Shown here: one piece after another, positions 26,667 to 38,600 of the stretch
Position numbering within the stretch: position 1 is the stretch's first letter
Layout of the letters: each line of letters starts with the position of its first letter
Assembly (NCBI GenBank): GCA_030649205.1
Contig: JAUSGE010000007.1
Coordinates: forward strand, 1-46,761
DNA from: a bacterium
GTDB taxonomy: Bacteria > Patescibacteriota > Patescibacteriia > Patescibacteriales > GWC2-42-12
Length of the DNA: 46,761 nt
Direction of reading: 5' to 3'
Program-made: the position numbers and the translations under genes
Notes under the pieces: generated by a model
What the model was told of the DNA's origin: nothing
Database searches by the model: none
What the model saw: only the letters and a program-made list of their open reading frames with translations

Positions 26667-29600
26667 ATGACAAAAAAACTAAAAAAAATATTGATAATTT
26701 TCAGCCTGCTGGCCGCGGTTTTTTTAGCGGCTGTATTTTTTTACGGGAAAAGTTACGCTTTGGCCTTGACCGACGAAGAAGCTTTTGTGCAAGGTATAAC
26801 TATCATCGCGCCGAAAACTGATATAAATTTGCAGAAAGAAATCGCTGATAGCAATAGAAATTGGTTTAAAGATTTTACCTGGCAGAAATTGCTGGAAGAA
26901 TTAAGAAAACAAAGCGGCGTGGCCTTTAAGGCCATGCTGGGGAATTTTTTAAATAACCTGGCTTATGACACGGGCAATTATTTAGCCACCGGCAACTGGG
27001 GCCAGGGGCCGATGATTGAAACCAGGGATTTCGGCACTGTTTTAAAGAACGCGGCCGACAACGCGGCCGGAACTTTTATTGAACAGATGGGAAATAATAA
27101 TTACGTGAAATTTAATTTATGCAAGCCTGATTTAAGAGTTTTATTAAAAATAAATTTAGGTTTAAGGGCGACCGTCCTGCCCAAGGCGCCGCCTTGCACT
27201 TTTTCCAAACTGACGCAGAACTGGGAACAGGCGCTTAAGAGCAAGAATTTTCTGCCCCAGTTTCAGGACATGTTTAATCCCTGGTCTAATGACTTGGGCA
27301 TTGCTTTAACTTTGCAAACCGGTTTGTCGGCGGAAATGGACAAGCGAACTAATATCGCCGCGCAAGAACTAATAAAAAATTCAGGCTTTAAGGATGTCAA
27401 AGATCAAATCAGCGGCTATATTAAAAGCCCTTCATCAATCGTCGGTATGCAGGCAGACGCGGTTTTAAAGGAGAAGGGCGCGAAAGAAAAAACCTATACC
27501 GGCACGATCGCGGACGCGATTGATGTTTTTATAAATACCCTGGCCGGAAAATTACTGGACAAATGGCTGAAAAAGGGCCTGGTCAGTAATTTTCCGCCCT
27601 TGACCAGCGCCTTGGACAGCCTGACCAATCCTTACGCGCAAAGCCAGAATGAGGGCGCCGCCGGCGCCGCTGATCGGATGAGTTCGCTGTTAGAGCCGAA
27701 TTTTAAAGTCCGGGGCGATTACAACGTATTAAATGAACTGGCGACTTGTCCGGATCCGAATAAGGCCGGACCAACCAACTGCGTCATTGATGAAAAATTC
27801 CGGCAAGCCATTGAAAAAAGACTGACGGTGGGGCAGGCGCTGAAACAGGGCTATTTGGGCGGCGGTAAATTTGGCTTTATAACCGCCGGTTCAAAACAGA
27901 ACAATACTAAGGAGCCCATGTTTAATGAAGGCTATCCCTACCGCTCCATGCTGATTTTAAGAAAATTCAGAATTTTGCCGGTGGGCTGGGAAATCGCGGC
28001 CCAGAAAATTAACGACACGGCTGAAAGCACGCACACTCTGGGCGATTTAATAGCTTGTTTTTCAAAAGACGATAAAGATGAAGAGTGGGGAGTAAAAGAT
28101 TACTGGGAAGACTGGTGCAATGGCTTGGTTGATCCTAACTGGGTGTTAAAAGCGCCGCAGAATTTTTGCAAGCGCGAAGGCGCCGGGCCGATAGTAACTT
28201 CAGAACAGATTATGGGCCAGGGCGCGGACAGCAGCTTATCAATTTTGCGCGGCGAGAATTATTGCGCGGACGAGCAATCAATCATAAAAGAAAGAAGCGA
28301 TGGCTCTAATGTCTATGGTTATTGCACGGAAGAGCGCCGCATTTGGGATTTTAACTCTAAAAGCTGTCAGCCGCGCGACAATACCTGCCAGACTTTTAAA
28401 TCGCCGGACGGCCAGACGGTTTCTTATCTGCAAAATACTTTAGACTACGGCAATTGCAGTGCGGGCAATGCCGGCTGTTTGCGATACGCGCGAGCCGGAG
28501 TGTATGTGAATGGCGCGATTGACTGGACATTAGAGACACCGAGTGTCTATCTGAACCATAACGCCCAAGAGTGCGAGGCGGCCGGCGAGGGCTGCCATCA
28601 ATTGATCAGATTAAATTCGGGTGGCGGCGCAAATTTGCTAGTCAACTCGGATTTTGAACAAAACTTGGCGATTGGCGGCTGGAGCGATTTCGGCGCGCCG
28701 AGCGAAGACGCTTATCAGGGCGGCCAAAGTTTGCAGGTGAGCGCCATGACCAGAACTATAATCGCGGGCAAGGACGATTATGATATCGCCGGCGAAAGCT
28801 GGACTTTATCGTTTTACTCCAAGAACTGCTCCGGCGCCTTTAAAATTGAAGGCAAGTCTTCCAGTTTGGCGCCGGGCGCGGCTTGGACTTTTAATAAGTT
28901 AACTTATGTTTATCCTCAAGACGCGGCCACCAACGAAATTAATTTTTCCATTGATTCTTCGCCATGCCTGATTGATAACATCAAACTGGAAAAAGCCGAG
29001 TCGCCAACGGCTTACAGCGACTATGCGGCCGCCAACGCCTCGCTGATTTATGAAAAATTATTGCCAGAATATCTGGCGGATATCTGCTGGACAGACATAG
29101 ATCAGAATAACGCGCAATTAGATTATTATAAACCAACAGACAATGCTCCGGCCGAATGTTCCAATTTTGCGCGCCAATGCAAGCAAACCGAAGCCGGCTG
29201 TGAATTTTATTCTGGCGTTACCAATGGCCTGAAAATTCCGGCTCAAGTCAAAGCGCAAGATTACTGCTGGCCAGAATGCGTGGGTTATAATACTTTTATC
29301 CAAAGCCAAACTAGTTTTGCCAATAGCCAGGACGCTTATTTTATTCCCAAGACTGCCAAGACTTGTTCGGCCCAGGCCGCAGGCTGTGAGCAATTTACCA
29401 ACCTGGACGAAGAGGCTAAGGGCGGGGAAGGTATTGAATATTACACCTCATTAAGGCAGTGCCGCAAACCGGACGGCGAGTGCGCCGAATTTTATACCTG
29501 GGAAGGCTCGGATGAATCAGGCTTTCAGCTCAAAGTTTTTCAATTGCAAAATAACTCCGGGCATCCGGCCACGACCGATAAAGATTTGCCTGAATGCGAA

Positions 29601-32600
29601 TACGGCCTGGTACCCGGGCAAGCCGGCTATGAGGCCAATAAAGATTGCCGCGAATTTTATTCGCGCAGCGGCCAGGTGTCGCACTACCTTTTCAGCAGTA
29701 CTATTTCCTGCTCGGACAACTGCCATCCATACCGGCGCGCGCAAGGACACTCGGTGTCCAGCGGGACACCGAGTGTCCAAAGCGAATGCGCGGATCACGG
29801 CGGCGCTTGGTCGGCTGAAAATGGCTGTGTTTATAACGCCATTCCGGGCCAGGGCCGAACCTGCGCGGCCGCGGCTAACGGCTGCCGTGAATACACGGGC
29901 AACACGGGCAATAATGTCCGGAATATTTTTACGGATGATTTTTCCGGCGGCGTGGGCGTTTGGACTGGCCAGGTTTCGCCGTCCAGCGATTCACCAACTT
30001 TAGGACATGATAACATAGGCCATTCGCTTAAAATTACGGTTTCTTCCGGCGGCAAAACTACAGTTCGGCGTTCAGTCGGCAATGCGGTCACTCAAGGCAA
30101 GCCGTATGTCTTAAAATTTTTAGCCAAAGCTGAAGCCGACGCCAGCTTGACCGCCAGCTTAGGCAATGGCTTGTCCACTTCAACCTTTGCCGTCTCGCCG
30201 CAAATAACCGCTGATTGGCAGATTTATGCCATTAACTTAGCCAGTTTGAATCATCAGCCCGCGGCCAGTGAAACTTTAGAATTATATGTAAGCATGCCAG
30301 ATAATAAAAGCTTTTATCTTACCAATCTTACTTTAACCGAAATCGTTGACCGCTATTATTTAATCAAAGATTCCTGGCGCACGCCCGCGGTCTGCGACAG
30401 CGAAGCGGATGGCGTTACGCCGCACGCGCAGTTTATGCTGGGCTGTGATCAATATCAGGACCGCTCGGCTAAGACGCACAACCTGAAGCAATTTAATAAA
30501 TTATGCTCGGAATCGGCCGTGGGCTGTGAAATGATGATTGACACGAAAAATTCAGCCAATCCGGCCGAGGAAATTTTTAATGCCGCGGACACAGCCTCTA
30601 AATTAACCGTGCCGGCCGACGACTTCATTTACGCGGTTTATGATCAAAGCAAATTATGCGGCCAGGAAGATAAAGGCTGTGAGCGCTTAGGCAAGCCGTA
30701 TCAGTATGATGGCACAACCATCTATGGCGATGTTTATTTAAAAAACAATCCGGATAATTACGGCCGAATTCTCTGCGATTCGGGCGCGGTCGGCTGTCAG
30801 GCCTTTGCGTATAATAACGGCCCGTCAGCCAGCGGCGAGCAATATTTTAAAGACCCGGGCGACCAGGCCTGCGAATGGCGAACCGCGGCCGGCCAGGGCG
30901 CGAGCCAGGACTGGTTTAAGAAAAAAGTTAAACGGTGCGATGCGCAATTCTCGTCAACGGATAAAAATAGCGATGGAAAAATTGACGGCAAAGCTGATAA
31001 ATCCGGTCCAGAAAGTTATGACAGCCAGCTTTGCCTTGCCAGCCAAGATTGCAATATGCTGGGCAGTGAAGTTAATTGTACCAATGATACCGCCTGCGGT
31101 AAGAACGGCAAAGGCCAATATAACAAATGCGTTAATGATAAATGCTACGCCTCCTGTGAAACTGACACAGACTGCAATGTAAATAAGGATCAGTATAATT
31201 CCTGCGTTAATAACGTTTGCCGCAATTCCTGCATAACTGACAATAACGATTATAAGTGCCCCTTAGATACTGACGCAGGCAAGCTGGCAAAAACTTTGGG
31301 CGCGGGCGGCAATAGTCCGGTAAGCCAGCCGGCAAAAGATGGCAAAAACACTACCGATACCAAAGATGATGTTAATTGGGCCGGAGTCTGCCAGCCGTCC
31401 GCTTCGGGCTGCAGTGAATATCTTGATCCGGTGTCAGAATTCAATACCAATATTATTTTTAACGGCAGTTTTGCTGATTTAGATAATGATTCAACTACTC
31501 AAAGCGACGGCTGGAGCAATGATTTAAAACAAAACGTAACTTTAGAGCCTAACACGGTTTATCGCTTGGCGCGGGCTGATAAAGGAGCTGGAGAATTAGC
31601 AATCGGAAATTGTAAAGTTAATAATGTTCCCATTAGCGCGCTTTATGGAATTACCGGCAGTAATATTTTAACCGGTCCTGCAAATGCCACTTCTACGCCT
31701 TTTGACGCTGACCATATTAACAGCAGAATTTTTTACTATAAAGGGAGCGACAAAGCCAGTTGCGAAATTTCCGTTAGCGGCTCGGCCGGCGCGGTTGAGC
31801 TAAAGCCGGTAGTGATTGATTATCAGCTAAAACAGAACTTAGACAGCGCAACTTGTAATGGCCAACCGGATTTTAATAAAGGCTGTGTGATGTTTAACGA
31901 ACGCAGTCAGGATGGCGCCGGCAAAGCTAAACTAAATGATGATGCTGATACGGAAAAACTGGGCGAAGCGTCCATCGCGGCCGAACGCGATTCTAATATT
32001 ATCTTAAAAGTTACGCCTGACCGGACCTGCGATAAATGGCTGGCGCCTAGGAGCTATGTTAAAGATGAAAAAGGCAATGATGTTATCTTTGACGTCGGCC
32101 TATGCAACGCGGTTGATGATAATGGCAATTGCTCCAGCTTCTTAACGCCGACGAAAACCAATCAGCAGGCGGTCAACGCTGAGGATGCGGAAAAAATCAG
32201 TAATCTGTCCGGCTATAGCGAAGTGGGACTCTTAAATGGCAGTTTAATTACCGACTATTATCCTTTAGGCGCCATGGAGCAGACTGGTGAATTAGCCAAT
32301 TTAGCCAATGGTGGTTTTGAAACCGCGGGGACTAACGGGTATCCGATCGGCTGGACTTATGAGGGCACAGGCTTTACTACTAAGGCTGTTCCCCCTGCTT
32401 ATCCCGGCGCGCCTGCTACTACTGCTACTAGCTGGAACGCCAATATTTTTTCAGTCATCAATAACCCGATCGCGGCGCAAAAAGAAGGCATCGGTTACGC
32501 GCCCGAGGGCCGGAATTTCTTAAAGTTAGGGTCGTCATACACGGCTGAAAGCGAAATGATTGATGTCATGCCTAATACCCCCTATATTATTACGGCTTAT

Positions 32601-34382
32601 GTTAATACTAAAAATTTAAAAACCGGCCAGGCCATGATAGATATTACCGGCCAAAGCGGACCGGTAATCACGCAAGATTTAGGCAATGACTGGCAGTTTA
32701 AGCTGGCAAAATTTACCACCGGCAATGAGTCGCAAATCAGAGTTAAATTGTACGCGGCCGCGGACGGCGGCGGCGCCTTAGACAGCGCGCAAGGCAATTT
32801 CTATTACGACGGCATAAAAATCCGGCCGGCTTTAAATTCGCGCGACAAGAACGCGGCCGAAGAGTGGTACACTAACCAGTCCTGCCGCCTGTATCCGCAA
32901 ACCGATTCGCTGTCCTGCGATTATTATGACGACGCGGGCAAGCGGCAAAAAGGCTGGTACGGCTACTGCCTGCAGTATGACCGGCCGCCCGGCGACCCCA
33001 ACGCCTGCCTGCTTTGGTATCCGATTGATAAAGTTAAGGGCGACGGGCTGGAAGAAAGCGCCGGTTATCAAGGCCGGGCGCCGTTATATTATTGTTTAGA
33101 AGCCAAAGGCTATTGTTTAGGGGCCGAACGCAAGTATTATTGTTCAAAATTAGTTCAGGTGGTTACGGCTACCGGGCAGAATAAAGTTTGGTCCGGCAAT
33201 GTTTATCAAGGCAGTAGCTACCAGCTTTTTTCTAGTAAGGATAGTTATATAGATTGGGGTCAAGATTTTGGCGGGCAGGAAGATATTACTATAATTTATT
33301 CGCGCGATGGCAGTCCTTTTGGCTCCATTGTCCCGCCCAGCCCAGCCAGTAATCCTTATGAGTGGGATGGTCAGGCTAACACGGATCAAAATACCAATAC
33401 CCAGCCGTTAAATGTGGCTCACTTGGAAAGCGAAAAAACCTTGGCGCGCGCCGGTACGCCGTATTATGGAACATCCTTGGATTGCCGTATTACTAAACTT
33501 TCTACCCCAGAATGTTCGGGTAGCGCTACGGTCACTTGCCCGCAGGGTACAGTGAGAATTTCTTTCCGGGATACAGTAAACGATGGAAAAACTAGCGTCG
33601 TGGCGAGCGATAACGGTTGTACCGCGTCTGAACCAAGTAATCACGGGGGTAGTTGCGGTTGCGAGGTTACTTGTCAAAATATGACAAATAATAATGCGTT
33701 CAATATCGCGCCTAGCTTTGACGAAGCTAAAGCCGGAGTAGGCCGATTATTCGCCCAAAGCTATGGCGGTTGGGAGTGGCAAGGCGATCAAAAAAACGGC
33801 CGATATGTGCCGGCTGGAGGATTAAGCTGGGGGCCGCCGCAAATTAAATGCGCCGACCAAAGCGCGCGATCGGTCAATACCAACGATTACTGTGCCATCC
33901 TGCCGCGCGTTGATAATGATAAAGATGATGCTAACGGAAATAACATCAAAGTTAACGGTAAGACGGATAATCCTATAATTAAGAACACCGATTTTATCAA
34001 TTTGACTTTTAATTCCAATGTTGATAGCCAGCAATTGCCCTTGGTGATGTACGCGATTGATTGGGGCGACGGTTCCAACACCGCTGTTACCGGCGTGTCC
34101 ATGCGCGACCGGACCAATTCCAGCCTGCCGCATTCGCTTTATCATTTATACAGCTACTGGGATTTAAAAGCCAAAGATAATCAGAACAAATTGCCGTCCG
34201 GTTCAGATTGTATTGCCAAGTGCTCTGATAAATTTGCTGATGCTGGCGATGCAGGCTGTTGCTACATAAAGCCCAAAGTCCAGATTAAAGACAACTGGGG
34301 CTGGTATAATCATGGTACGGATATCAATACGGCCGGAGACTGGGATAGTTTTGCCGGCGAAGTGGTGGTGAAGGAAAAATGA
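26667..34382 (+). CDS. Giant secreted/surface Cys-rich protein (about 2570 aa)
   Basis: Signal peptide KKLKKILIIFSLLAAVFLAAVFFYGKSYA; many recurrent '(A/S)xGCxxF/Y' segments; annotated start MAGFAM lies in a dispersed repeat so ATG 26667 preferred. Confidence 0.8.
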   Translation: MTKKLKKILIIFSLLAAVFLAAVFFYGKSYALALTDEEAFVQGITIIAPKTDINLQKEIADSNRNWFKDFTWQKLLEELRKQSGVAFKAMLGNFLNNLAYDTGNYLATGNWGQGPMIETRDFGTVLKNAADNAAGTFIEQMGNNNYVKFNLCKPDLRVLLKINLGLRATVLPKAPPCTFSKLTQNWEQALKSKNFLPQFQDMFNPWSNDLGIALTLQTGLSAEMDKRTNIAAQELIKNSGFKDVKDQISGYIKSPSSIVGMQADAVLKEKGAKEKTYTGTIADAIDVFINTLAGKLLDKWLKKGLVSNFPPLTSALDSLTNPYAQSQNEGAAGAADRMSSLLEPNFKVRGDYNVLNELATCPDPNKAGPTNCVIDEKFRQAIEKRLTVGQALKQGYLGGGKFGFITAGSKQNNTKEPMFNEGYPYRSMLILRKFRILPVGWEIAAQKINDTAESTHTLGDLIACFSKDDKDEEWGVKDYWEDWCNGLVDPNWVLKAPQNFCKREGAGPIVTSEQIMGQGADSSLSILRGENYCADEQSIIKERSDGSNVYGYCTEERRIWDFNSKSCQPRDNTCQTFKSPDGQTVSYLQNTLDYGNCSAGNAGCLRYARAGVYVNGAIDWTLETPSVYLNHNAQECEAAGEGCHQLIRLNSGGGANLLVNSDFEQNLAIGGWSDFGAPSEDAYQGGQSLQVSAMTRTIIAGKDDYDIAGESWTLSFYSKNCSGAFKIEGKSSSLAPGAAWTFNKLTYVYPQDAATNEINFSIDSSPCLIDNIKLEKAESPTAYSDYAAANASLIYEKLLPEYLADICWTDIDQNNAQLDYYKPTDNAPAECSNFARQCKQTEAGCEFYSGVTNGLKIPAQVKAQDYCWPECVGYNTFIQSQTSFANSQDAYFIPKTAKTCSAQAAGCEQFTNLDEEAKGGEGIEYYTSLRQCRKPDGECAEFYTWEGSDESGFQLKVFQLQNNSGHPATTDKDLPECEYGLVPGQAGYEANKDCREFYSRSGQVSHYLFSSTISCSDNCHPYRRAQGHSVSSGTPSVQSECADHGGAWSAENGCVYNAIPGQGRTCAAAANGCREYTGNTGNNVRNIFTDDFSGGVGVWTGQVSPSSDSPTLGHDNIGHSLKITVSSGGKTTVRRSVGNAVTQGKPYVLKFLAKAEADASLTASLGNGLSTSTFAVSPQITADWQIYAINLASLNHQPAASETLELYVSMPDNKSFYLTNLTLTEIVDRYYLIKDSWRTPAVCDSEADGVTPHAQFMLGCDQYQDRSAKTHNLKQFNKLCSESAVGCEMMIDTKNSANPAEEIFNAADTASKLTVPADDFIYAVYDQSKLCGQEDKGCERLGKPYQYDGTTIYGDVYLKNNPDNYGRILCDSGAVGCQAFAYNNGPSASGEQYFKDPGDQACEWRTAAGQGASQDWFKKKVKRCDAQFSSTDKNSDGKIDGKADKSGPESYDSQLCLASQDCNMLGSEVNCTNDTACGKNGKGQYNKCVNDKCYASCETDTDCNVNKDQYNSCVNNVCRNSCITDNNDYKCPLDTDAGKLAKTLGAGGNSPVSQPAKDGKNTTDTKDDVNWAGVCQPSASGCSEYLDPVSEFNTNIIFNGSFADLDNDSTTQSDGWSNDLKQNVTLEPNTVYRLARADKGAGELAIGNCKVNNVPISALYGITGSNILTGPANATSTPFDADHINSRIFYYKGSDKASCEISVSGSAGAVELKPVVIDYQLKQNLDSATCNGQPDFNKGCVMFNERSQDGAGKAKLNDDADTEKLGEASIAAERDSNIILKVTPDRTCDKWLAPRSYVKDEKGNDVIFDVGLCNAVDDNGNCSSFLTPTKTNQQAVNAEDAEKISNLSGYSEVGLLNGSLITDYYPLGAMEQTGELANLANGGFETAGTNGYPIGWTYEGTGFTTKAVPPAYPGAPATTATSWNANIFSVINNPIAAQKEGIGYAPEGRNFLKLGSSYTAESEMIDVMPNTPYIITAYVNTKNLKTGQAMIDITGQSGPVITQDLGNDWQFKLAKFTTGNESQIRVKLYAAADGGGALDSAQGNFYYDGIKIRPALNSRDKNAAEEWYTNQSCRLYPQTDSLSCDYYDDAGKRQKGWYGYCLQYDRPPGDPNACLLWYPIDKVKGDGLEESAGYQGRAPLYYCLEAKGYCLGAERKYYCSKLVQVVTATGQNKVWSGNVYQGSSYQLFSSKDSYIDWGQDFGGQEDITIIYSRDGSPFGSIVPPSPASNPYEWDGQANTDQNTNTQPLNVAHLESEKTLARAGTPYYGTSLDCRITKLSTPECSGSATVTCPQGTVRISFRDTVNDGKTSVVASDNGCTASEPSNHGGSCGCEVTCQNMTNNNAFNIAPSFDEAKAGVGRLFAQSYGGWEWQGDQKNGRYVPAGGLSWGPPQIKCADQSARSVNTNDYCAILPRVDNDKDDANGNNIKVNGKTDNPIIKNTDFINLTFNSNVDSQQLPLVMYAIDWGDGSNTAVTGVSMRDRTNSSLPHSLYHLYSYWDLKAKDNQNKLPSGSDCIAKCSDKFADAGDAGCCYIKPKVQIKDNWGWYNHGTDINTAGDWDSFAGEVVVKEK
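29746..29777. repeat. TLGV palindrome copy 8 (in giant surface gene); half copy at 28524-28547
   Basis: GACACTCGGTGTCC-agcg-GGACACCGAGTGTC. Confidence 0.9.
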
Positions 34383-34422
34383 GGACACATAACCCATAAC
34401 TCGTAACGCATAACGCCAATTT

Positions 34423-35025
34423 ATGTCCAATATAATTCCCATAGAAAGAGTAGAAAATAAAATATTATTTATGCGCGGTATGAAGGTCATGCTGGATCGG
34501 GATCTGGCCGAACTTTATGGCGTTGGAACAAAGGTTTTAAATCAAGCAGTCAAGAGAAACAAAAAAAGATTTCCGGCTGATTTTATGTTTCAGTTGACCA
34601 GAATGGAAGCCGAGTATTTGGCGTCAGAAGGTTATTTGGGAGAAGGTTTAAGATCACAAATTGTGACCTTAAAAAAAGAAAGTGCTAATAATAAAGGAAA
34701 AGCGGCAAACTTGAGGTCACAAATTGTGACCTCAAGATGGGGCGGCAGTAGATATTACCCTTATGTTTTTACCGAACAAGGCGTGGCTATGCTGTCCAGC
34801 GTGTTAAAGAGCGAACGGGCGATTGAAATGAATATAATTATTATGCGAGCGTTCGTGAAAATCAGAAATTTGATTTATTCGTATAAAGATTTGGCGGAAA
34901 AAATGGAAAAGCTGGAGCGGGCGCATAATAAGCACAGCCGGCAAATCGGCAGGATTTTTGAGATGCTGGATAAATTGATTAATAAGGAAGACGCGGCAAG
35001 GCCGGAAATCGGATTTAAAGTATAA
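34423..35025 (+). CDS. ORF6N domain-containing DNA-binding protein
   Basis: IERVENKILFMRGMKVMLDRDLAELYGVGTKVLNQAVKRNKKRFPADFMFQLT...YVFTEQGVAMLSSVLKS. Confidence 0.92.
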   Translation: MSNIIPIERVENKILFMRGMKVMLDRDLAELYGVGTKVLNQAVKRNKKRFPADFMFQLTRMEAEYLASEGYLGEGLRSQIVTLKKESANNKGKAANLRSQIVTSRWGGSRYYPYVFTEQGVAMLSSVLKSERAIEMNIIIMRAFVKIRNLIYSYKDLAEKMEKLERAHNKHSRQIGRIFEMLDKLINKEDAARPEIGFKV

Positions 35026-35030
35026 AATTT

Positions 35031-35651
35031 ATGGCGCAAACGGAAAATTTAGACAGCAAATTAATGAATAATACCTTGAGCCAGGAACAGGAACCGGACG
35101 CGGCCGCGGAATTGAGGCAGCGGCAGAGAGGCGCTGGCGGCGAGCCAGAGGGTGAACGGCAGGCGGAAGAACAAGGCGGACAGCCGAGAAGCTGGAGGGA
35201 AAGAATAATGGCTAAGCGGCGGGTGCTGGATTTAAAAAAAAGAGCTGAAGAGGAGTTGGAAAAGAAAGTGATGGCGCCGGTTAGGGCGGCGACCACCAAC
35301 CGCGCATTGCAATGGGCCTGGACGACCTTGATACCGAGCTGGGGTCTGACTTTGATTTATATTAACATGCATGTGTTTTTAAGATGGGTGTTTCCAAGCG
35401 CGTTCTGTAAATTAGGGGAAGAATGGGTGCCTAAAGTAGTGGCGGCTGAAAGCAGTACGAAAAATGTGGCTGGCACGGCTTTTGGAATTGTTGAGATGAT
35501 TGGGTTGGTTATTTTAGACTTGCTAGTTTTTTTTATAATTATAGGCATTATATCTTTATTAGTTTGGCTAGCCGATAATTTGGTATTTAGAGTGGTTTAT
35601 CAAGGCGCAAAAATAATTTCTTCAGGCTGGGAACTAATAACTGGTCAATAA
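35031..35651 (+). CDS. Hypothetical membrane protein, operon with VirB6-like gene
   Basis: Charged N-terminus plus two hydrophobic helices; 2-nt gap to next gene. Confidence 0.6.
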   Translation: MAQTENLDSKLMNNTLSQEQEPDAAAELRQRQRGAGGEPEGERQAEEQGGQPRSWRERIMAKRRVLDLKKRAEEELEKKVMAPVRAATTNRALQWAWTTLIPSWGLTLIYINMHVFLRWVFPSAFCKLGEEWVPKVVAAESSTKNVAGTAFGIVEMIGLVILDLLVFFIIIGIISLLVWLADNLVFRVVYQGAKIISSGWELITGQ

Positions 35652-35653
35652 TT

Positions 35654-38600
35654 ATGGGAAATTTTTATCAAAAAAATAAAAAAATAAGCAGCCTATTTTT
35701 AATTATAATATTAGTTATAGGCAGTTTTGGCCTGGCTCATTTCGCTTGGGCCGGTGCGATAGATAAAGCCGTAAGTTTTGTAGTTGGCGGCATCGCCAGC
35801 TTAATTATTGTGGTCTGCGGCTGGATTCTTGGCGTGGCCATAAGCGGTATATTAACTATCACGAGTTATAATAATTTTATTAACGAAAAGTCGATTATTG
35901 ATGCCTGGGTGGTAGTCAGGGATTTATGCAACATGTTCTTTATTTTAATTTTATTAATGGTCGCTTTTGCCACGATTTTAAGGATAGAAAGCTACCAATG
36001 GAAAAAGATATTGCCCAAACTTTTAATTATGGCGGTATTGATAAATTTTTCAAAAACTATCTGCGGTTTGTTAATAGATTTTTCCCAGGTAATTATGCTT
36101 ACTTTTGTTAATGCCTTTAGCGATACCGGGGGAAATTTTGTCAATGCGCTTCACGTTAAGGATTATCTGGCAGTTACAAAAAATCAAGCTTCTTGGTGGG
36201 ACGAAACTGGCATGAATCTTAATCTAACGAATACGGTCGCGGCCATGATGTTTGTCATAATATTAATGGTTGTGGCTACGGTAGCAATGTTAGCCATCAT
36301 GGTTATATTTTTAATGAGAATGATTATGCTCTGGATTTATATAATTTTGTCGCCGTTTGCTTTTTTACTGATGGCTTTTCCGCAAGGCCAAAAATACGCT
36401 TCGCAATGGTGGTCGGAATTTGTAAAGTACTTAATCAACGGACCGGTTTTAGCGTTTTTTATTTGGCTGACGCTGATTGTCATGGATAATGCCCCTAAAT
36501 TTGAAAACAGCGTATTTTTTGATAAAGTTACAGGTAATTTGAGCTATGGACAAAATTCAACAATCCAAGCATTGCAAACCGGAACTTTTATAAGTTTTAT
36601 TATGGCCATTGGCCTGTTAGTCGGCGGCTTAATGATTTCCCAGCAGATCGGCGGCTTGGGCGCGTCCTGGGGCATGAGCGCTTTGGGGAATTTGAAAAAT
36701 AAGGGGTTAGGGCTGGCCAAGACCATGGGCAAGTTTGCCGGTGGAGTGGCGGGCTATGTACCGGCTCAATATGCTAAAAAAGCCGGTTATGACCTTGGCG
36801 ATAAGATGTTAGGGGGATTAGGAAAAATTCCCATAGTTGGCAATTTAGCTCTGGAAGGTAAGGGCAGGTTAAGAAAGCATCGTAATTATGCGGAAGAAAA
36901 GGATACAATGTATATGCAATATTTAGATGAAAAAGATGTGGATAAAATTATAGCCAGGCAGAGATCAAGAGGCGCTATTTCATGGCTAGGCAGGGGTATG
37001 GAATCAAAGAAGCAGTTGTTTAACAGAGCTTTAGTACGAAAAGCTAAAGGTGATGAGTGGGGTCAGACTATAGAAGAAAAAATGGCTAATAAAACTAGAT
37101 TTTTAATAGATTTAGGAGAGGTAGCCGGACACTCTATTACTGCTAGCGGTGAAGACGCTTTTAGGGATGCTGAAAAAGGTAAACTATGGAATGAGTTTAG
37201 AAATAGTAGCGCCGGTATGATAGATGACGAGCAAATGAGAGTTTATTATTTCGGTGGAAAAGGCAACGCATTGGACAAGGATGGAGACAGAAAAGGTCAA
37301 GAATATAATTATAAAGGTCTAGAGGGAGATGCGGCAAATAGTGAATACTTTAGAGTTGGGGGCTGGAAAGATGATAAAACTGGTTATTGGTATGAACGTG
37401 AAGATCCTGATAATAAGGGTCATGGATTAAATTTTGTTTCTCCGGACAGTATGTCAATCTATACAGGAATGAGGCAGAGAATGAATGAATTTTTCGGCAT
37501 GCATCATGAAAATTATGCTCCGCATATGGAGAAAACTGTAAATGCCGATGGCACTGTAAAGATCAAGTACAATTATAAATATTTGAATGCAGTTTATGAT
37601 GAAGGCAAAGGACCAATGAAAACATTCGCTCAAATTAGAGATAGGGGCACCAGACAACAAAAAATACAACTCCGTGGTTTTATGGAGCAAAGGCTTAAAG
37701 ACGAAAATGCGGATGGTTGGAGTGGGTCAACTAAATTTAAGGATGCTTATAAAGCTTATAGAGATGATAATAAGTTGGAGGAAAATGACAAAAATTTAGG
37801 AAAATTTCTTGATGCGAGCATGGCCAATGGGGGCATTAGCGCTAAAAAGAAAGAAGGTGATGTAAGGGATGTATTTGGTAACTCGCGCCCAAAAATGGGT
37901 GAAACTCATTCGGCTGAAGTGGCTAGCGGTATCACTGGTTTAAACCGGGCAGATCGCGGAGTGATGGCCGCAAATTTTAGCGAATTAGGATTAGAAGATG
38001 CGGCGGCTAAACATTTTGCTGGCGACGACAAAACGGAAATCGCTTCTCGCATTAAAAGCTCGTTGCAAAATAACGGCCTGGCTGAAGCCGCGGCCAAGGC
38101 AGTAGAGGATCAAATCAATAAAGCCAGTTATTTAATTTTACATAATAGGGAAGCCGGAGTATCGCCTGGCGAAACTAAAACCGCTCATGCCCACGAGTTA
38201 ATGCATGCTCGCGTGGGCGCTAATTTTAGTCAGGACGAATTAAAAGGCGTTTGGAATTCCATGGACGAAAACAGCAAAAATGACGCCAGAAAACAAATTT
38301 CCGCTAAGTGGGGCGGCAAGATGAGCGAGGAAGCGATTATGAATGAATATTTTGCCGAAGGTCTAACGGCTAAAACCAGATGGGGCAAAGGCGCGGTTAC
38401 ATCTTTGGATAAAAAGGCCGAGGGCGGCTTAGATAATCTATTGAAAGCCAAGGGTTCAAATATAACCGCTTTTACGTCAAACGTCATGCAAAATCGGCCG
38501 ACTAGCGACGATGTCAGTCGGTCAATGGCCGATAATGTTGACGGTTCATTAAAAGAAACTTTAGATGAATTGATTGGCACCTTAAAAGATGTTGGCAATG

